64,000 bases of DNA from Pelagibius litoralis (GTDB taxonomy: Bacteria > Pseudomonadota > Alphaproteobacteria > Kiloniellales > Kiloniellaceae): assembly GCF_011683915.1 (NCBI RefSeq), contig NZ_JAAQPH010000010.1, forward strand, positions 62,001-126,000, read 5' to 3'. This document shows positions 63,213 to 64,000 of the stretch, piece by piece (positions within the stretch are counted from its first letter, which is position 1; each line of letters begins with the position of its first letter). Both the position numbers and the translations under genes were made by a program. The notes beneath the pieces were generated by a model that was not told the origin of the DNA, searched no databases, and saw only the letters and a list, made by a program, of their open reading frames with translations.

Positions 63213-64000
63213 ATGAAGAGCATCGGCGTCGGGGTTATTGGGACCGGCTATATGGGAAAGGCGCACAGCGTCGCGCTGAAGGCTGTCGGCACCGTTTTCG
63301 AGACGGCGCTGAAGCCGGTCTGCGAGATGATCTGCGCCACCAGCGAGGCCGGCGCGGCCGAGAAGGCCGCCGCCTACGGTTTCAAGCGCTCCACCGCCGA
63401 CTGGCGTGTGCTTGTTGCTGACCCCGCGGTCGAGGCCGTGATCATCGCCTCGCCGCAGCGCACCCACCGCGATATCGCCCTGGCCGCCATCGCGGCGGAC
63501 AAACCGGTGTTCTGCGAAAAACCCCTCGGCGAAACGCTGCAGGATTCCGAGGTCATGACCGCTGCCGCCGAGGCGGCCGGCGTGGTCAACATGGTCGGCT
63601 TCAACTATATCCGGACGCCGGCCAGCCAGTTGGCCCGGCAGATCATCGAAGCCGGCGAGATCGGGCGCCTCGTACACGTCCGCGCCGAACACACCGAGGA
63701 CTTCCTGGCCGATCCGGAAACACCGGCGAACTGGCGCACCCGCGAAGCATCCTCCGGCGCCCTGGGCGATCTCTCGCCGCACATCATCAACGCGGTGCTG
63801 CGCCTGATCGGGCCCATCGAGTCTCTCGTTGCCGACATTCAGACGGTGCATGAGACCCGCCCAGGCCCCGACGGACCGGAAAAGGTGGAGAACGACGACC
63901 AGGGCCACTTTCTCTGCCGCTTCGCAAACGGTGCCATGGGCTCCCTCACCTTCAGCCGCGTGGCCAGCGGGCGTAAGATGGGCTACGCCTACGAAATCTA
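63213..64000 (+). CDS. Gfo/Idh/MocA-family dehydrogenase, inositol-type (3' end outside window)
   Basis: The first 262 residues of an NAD(P)-dependent oxidoreductase. The Rossmann motif is VGVIGTGYMGKAHS (residues 6-19), the C-E-K-P-L motif with the catalytic Lys is at residue 92 onward (FCEKPLGETL), and the C-terminal sheet domain begins with HVRAEHTEDF. Divergent from iolD across a LacI operator, it is likely a myo- or scyllo-inositol dehydrogenase of the IolG/IolX type; other sugars are possible. The window ends inside the gene. Confidence 0.85.
   Translation, partial: MKSIGVGVIGTGYMGKAHSVALKAVGTVFETALKPVCEMICATSEAGAAEKAAAYGFKRSTADWRVLVADPAVEAVIIASPQRTHRDIALAAIAADKPVFCEKPLGETLQDSEVMTAAAEAAGVVNMVGFNYIRTPASQLARQIIEAGEIGRLVHVRAEHTEDFLADPETPANWRTREASSGALGDLSPHIINAVLRLIGPIESLVADIQTVHETRPGPDGPEKVENDDQGHFLCRFANGAMGSLTFSRVASGRKMGYAYEI

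Overview
The window looks like a chromosomal segment of a GC-rich, motile, respiring alphaproteobacterium. The best guess is a marine or saline relative of the Rhodospirillales/Kiloniellales. The reasons are the codon bias, the sox operon order with a divergent soxSR pair, the Mrp-type antiporter, the many SBP-dependent transporters and the mesorhizobial-type vitamin B6 catabolic enzymes. The genus is not decided by anything seen here. No tRNA, rRNA, insertion sequence or CRISPR array was recognised.

Layout. (1) 1-4954: end of a nitric oxide reductase operon (norB, norQ, norD, norE, norF), facing a Crp/Fnr-type regulator with a DUF4202 gene. (2) 6458-8863: a truncated DUF4915 remnant fused to the 3' end of a chemoreceptor gene. 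(3) 9030-25043: a thiosulfate oxidation (Sox) island. It holds soxT- and soxW-like genes, accessory secreted proteins, two flavocytochrome c-type flavoproteins, a diheme cytochrome, soxDCBAZYXV, and divergent soxS-soxR. A shared 20-bp dyad, ATATTC-N8-GAATAT in its best copy, recurs at the promoters and is a good candidate for the SoxR operator. (4) 25239-28184: a TctABC carrier. (5) 28658-48710: a vitamin B6 catabolic region.

The B6 region. A pyridoxine 4-oxidase candidate, pyridoxamine-pyruvate transaminase, pyridoxal 4-dehydrogenase and 4-pyridoxolactonase together lead to 4-pyridoxate. They are followed by a BMP-type ABC transporter. Next comes one long minus-strand operon encoding a gentisate-type cupin dioxygenase, an LVIVD beta-propeller, RidA, a GST, an FHMPC-dehydrogenase-like enzyme and a TRAP transporter. 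A GntR regulator and a 4-pyridoxate-dehydrogenase-like GMC enzyme are transcribed divergently. The usual decarboxylase, flavin ring-opening monooxygenase and amide hydrolase of the known Mesorhizobium route are absent from the window. I propose that the cupin cleaves 3-hydroxy-2-methylpyridine-4,5-dicarboxylate directly between C3 and C4, and that RidA and GST process the imine/enamine product. This would be a variant lower pathway; it is inference.

(6) 48762-54497: a complete seven-gene Mrp/Mnh Na+/H+ antiporter operon. (7) 54662-58378: a tandem Usp protein, an OxyR-like regulator lacking the peroxidatic cysteine, and an isolated atpB-atpE pair whose c subunit has a GxAxAxG helix motif. (8) 58524-64000: inositol catabolism (aldolase, iolB, iolC, iolD and a divergent Gfo/Idh/MocA dehydrogenase cut by the window end) with a perfect LacI-type operator.

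Most assignments rest on recognising motifs and family resemblance by eye. No database search was run.
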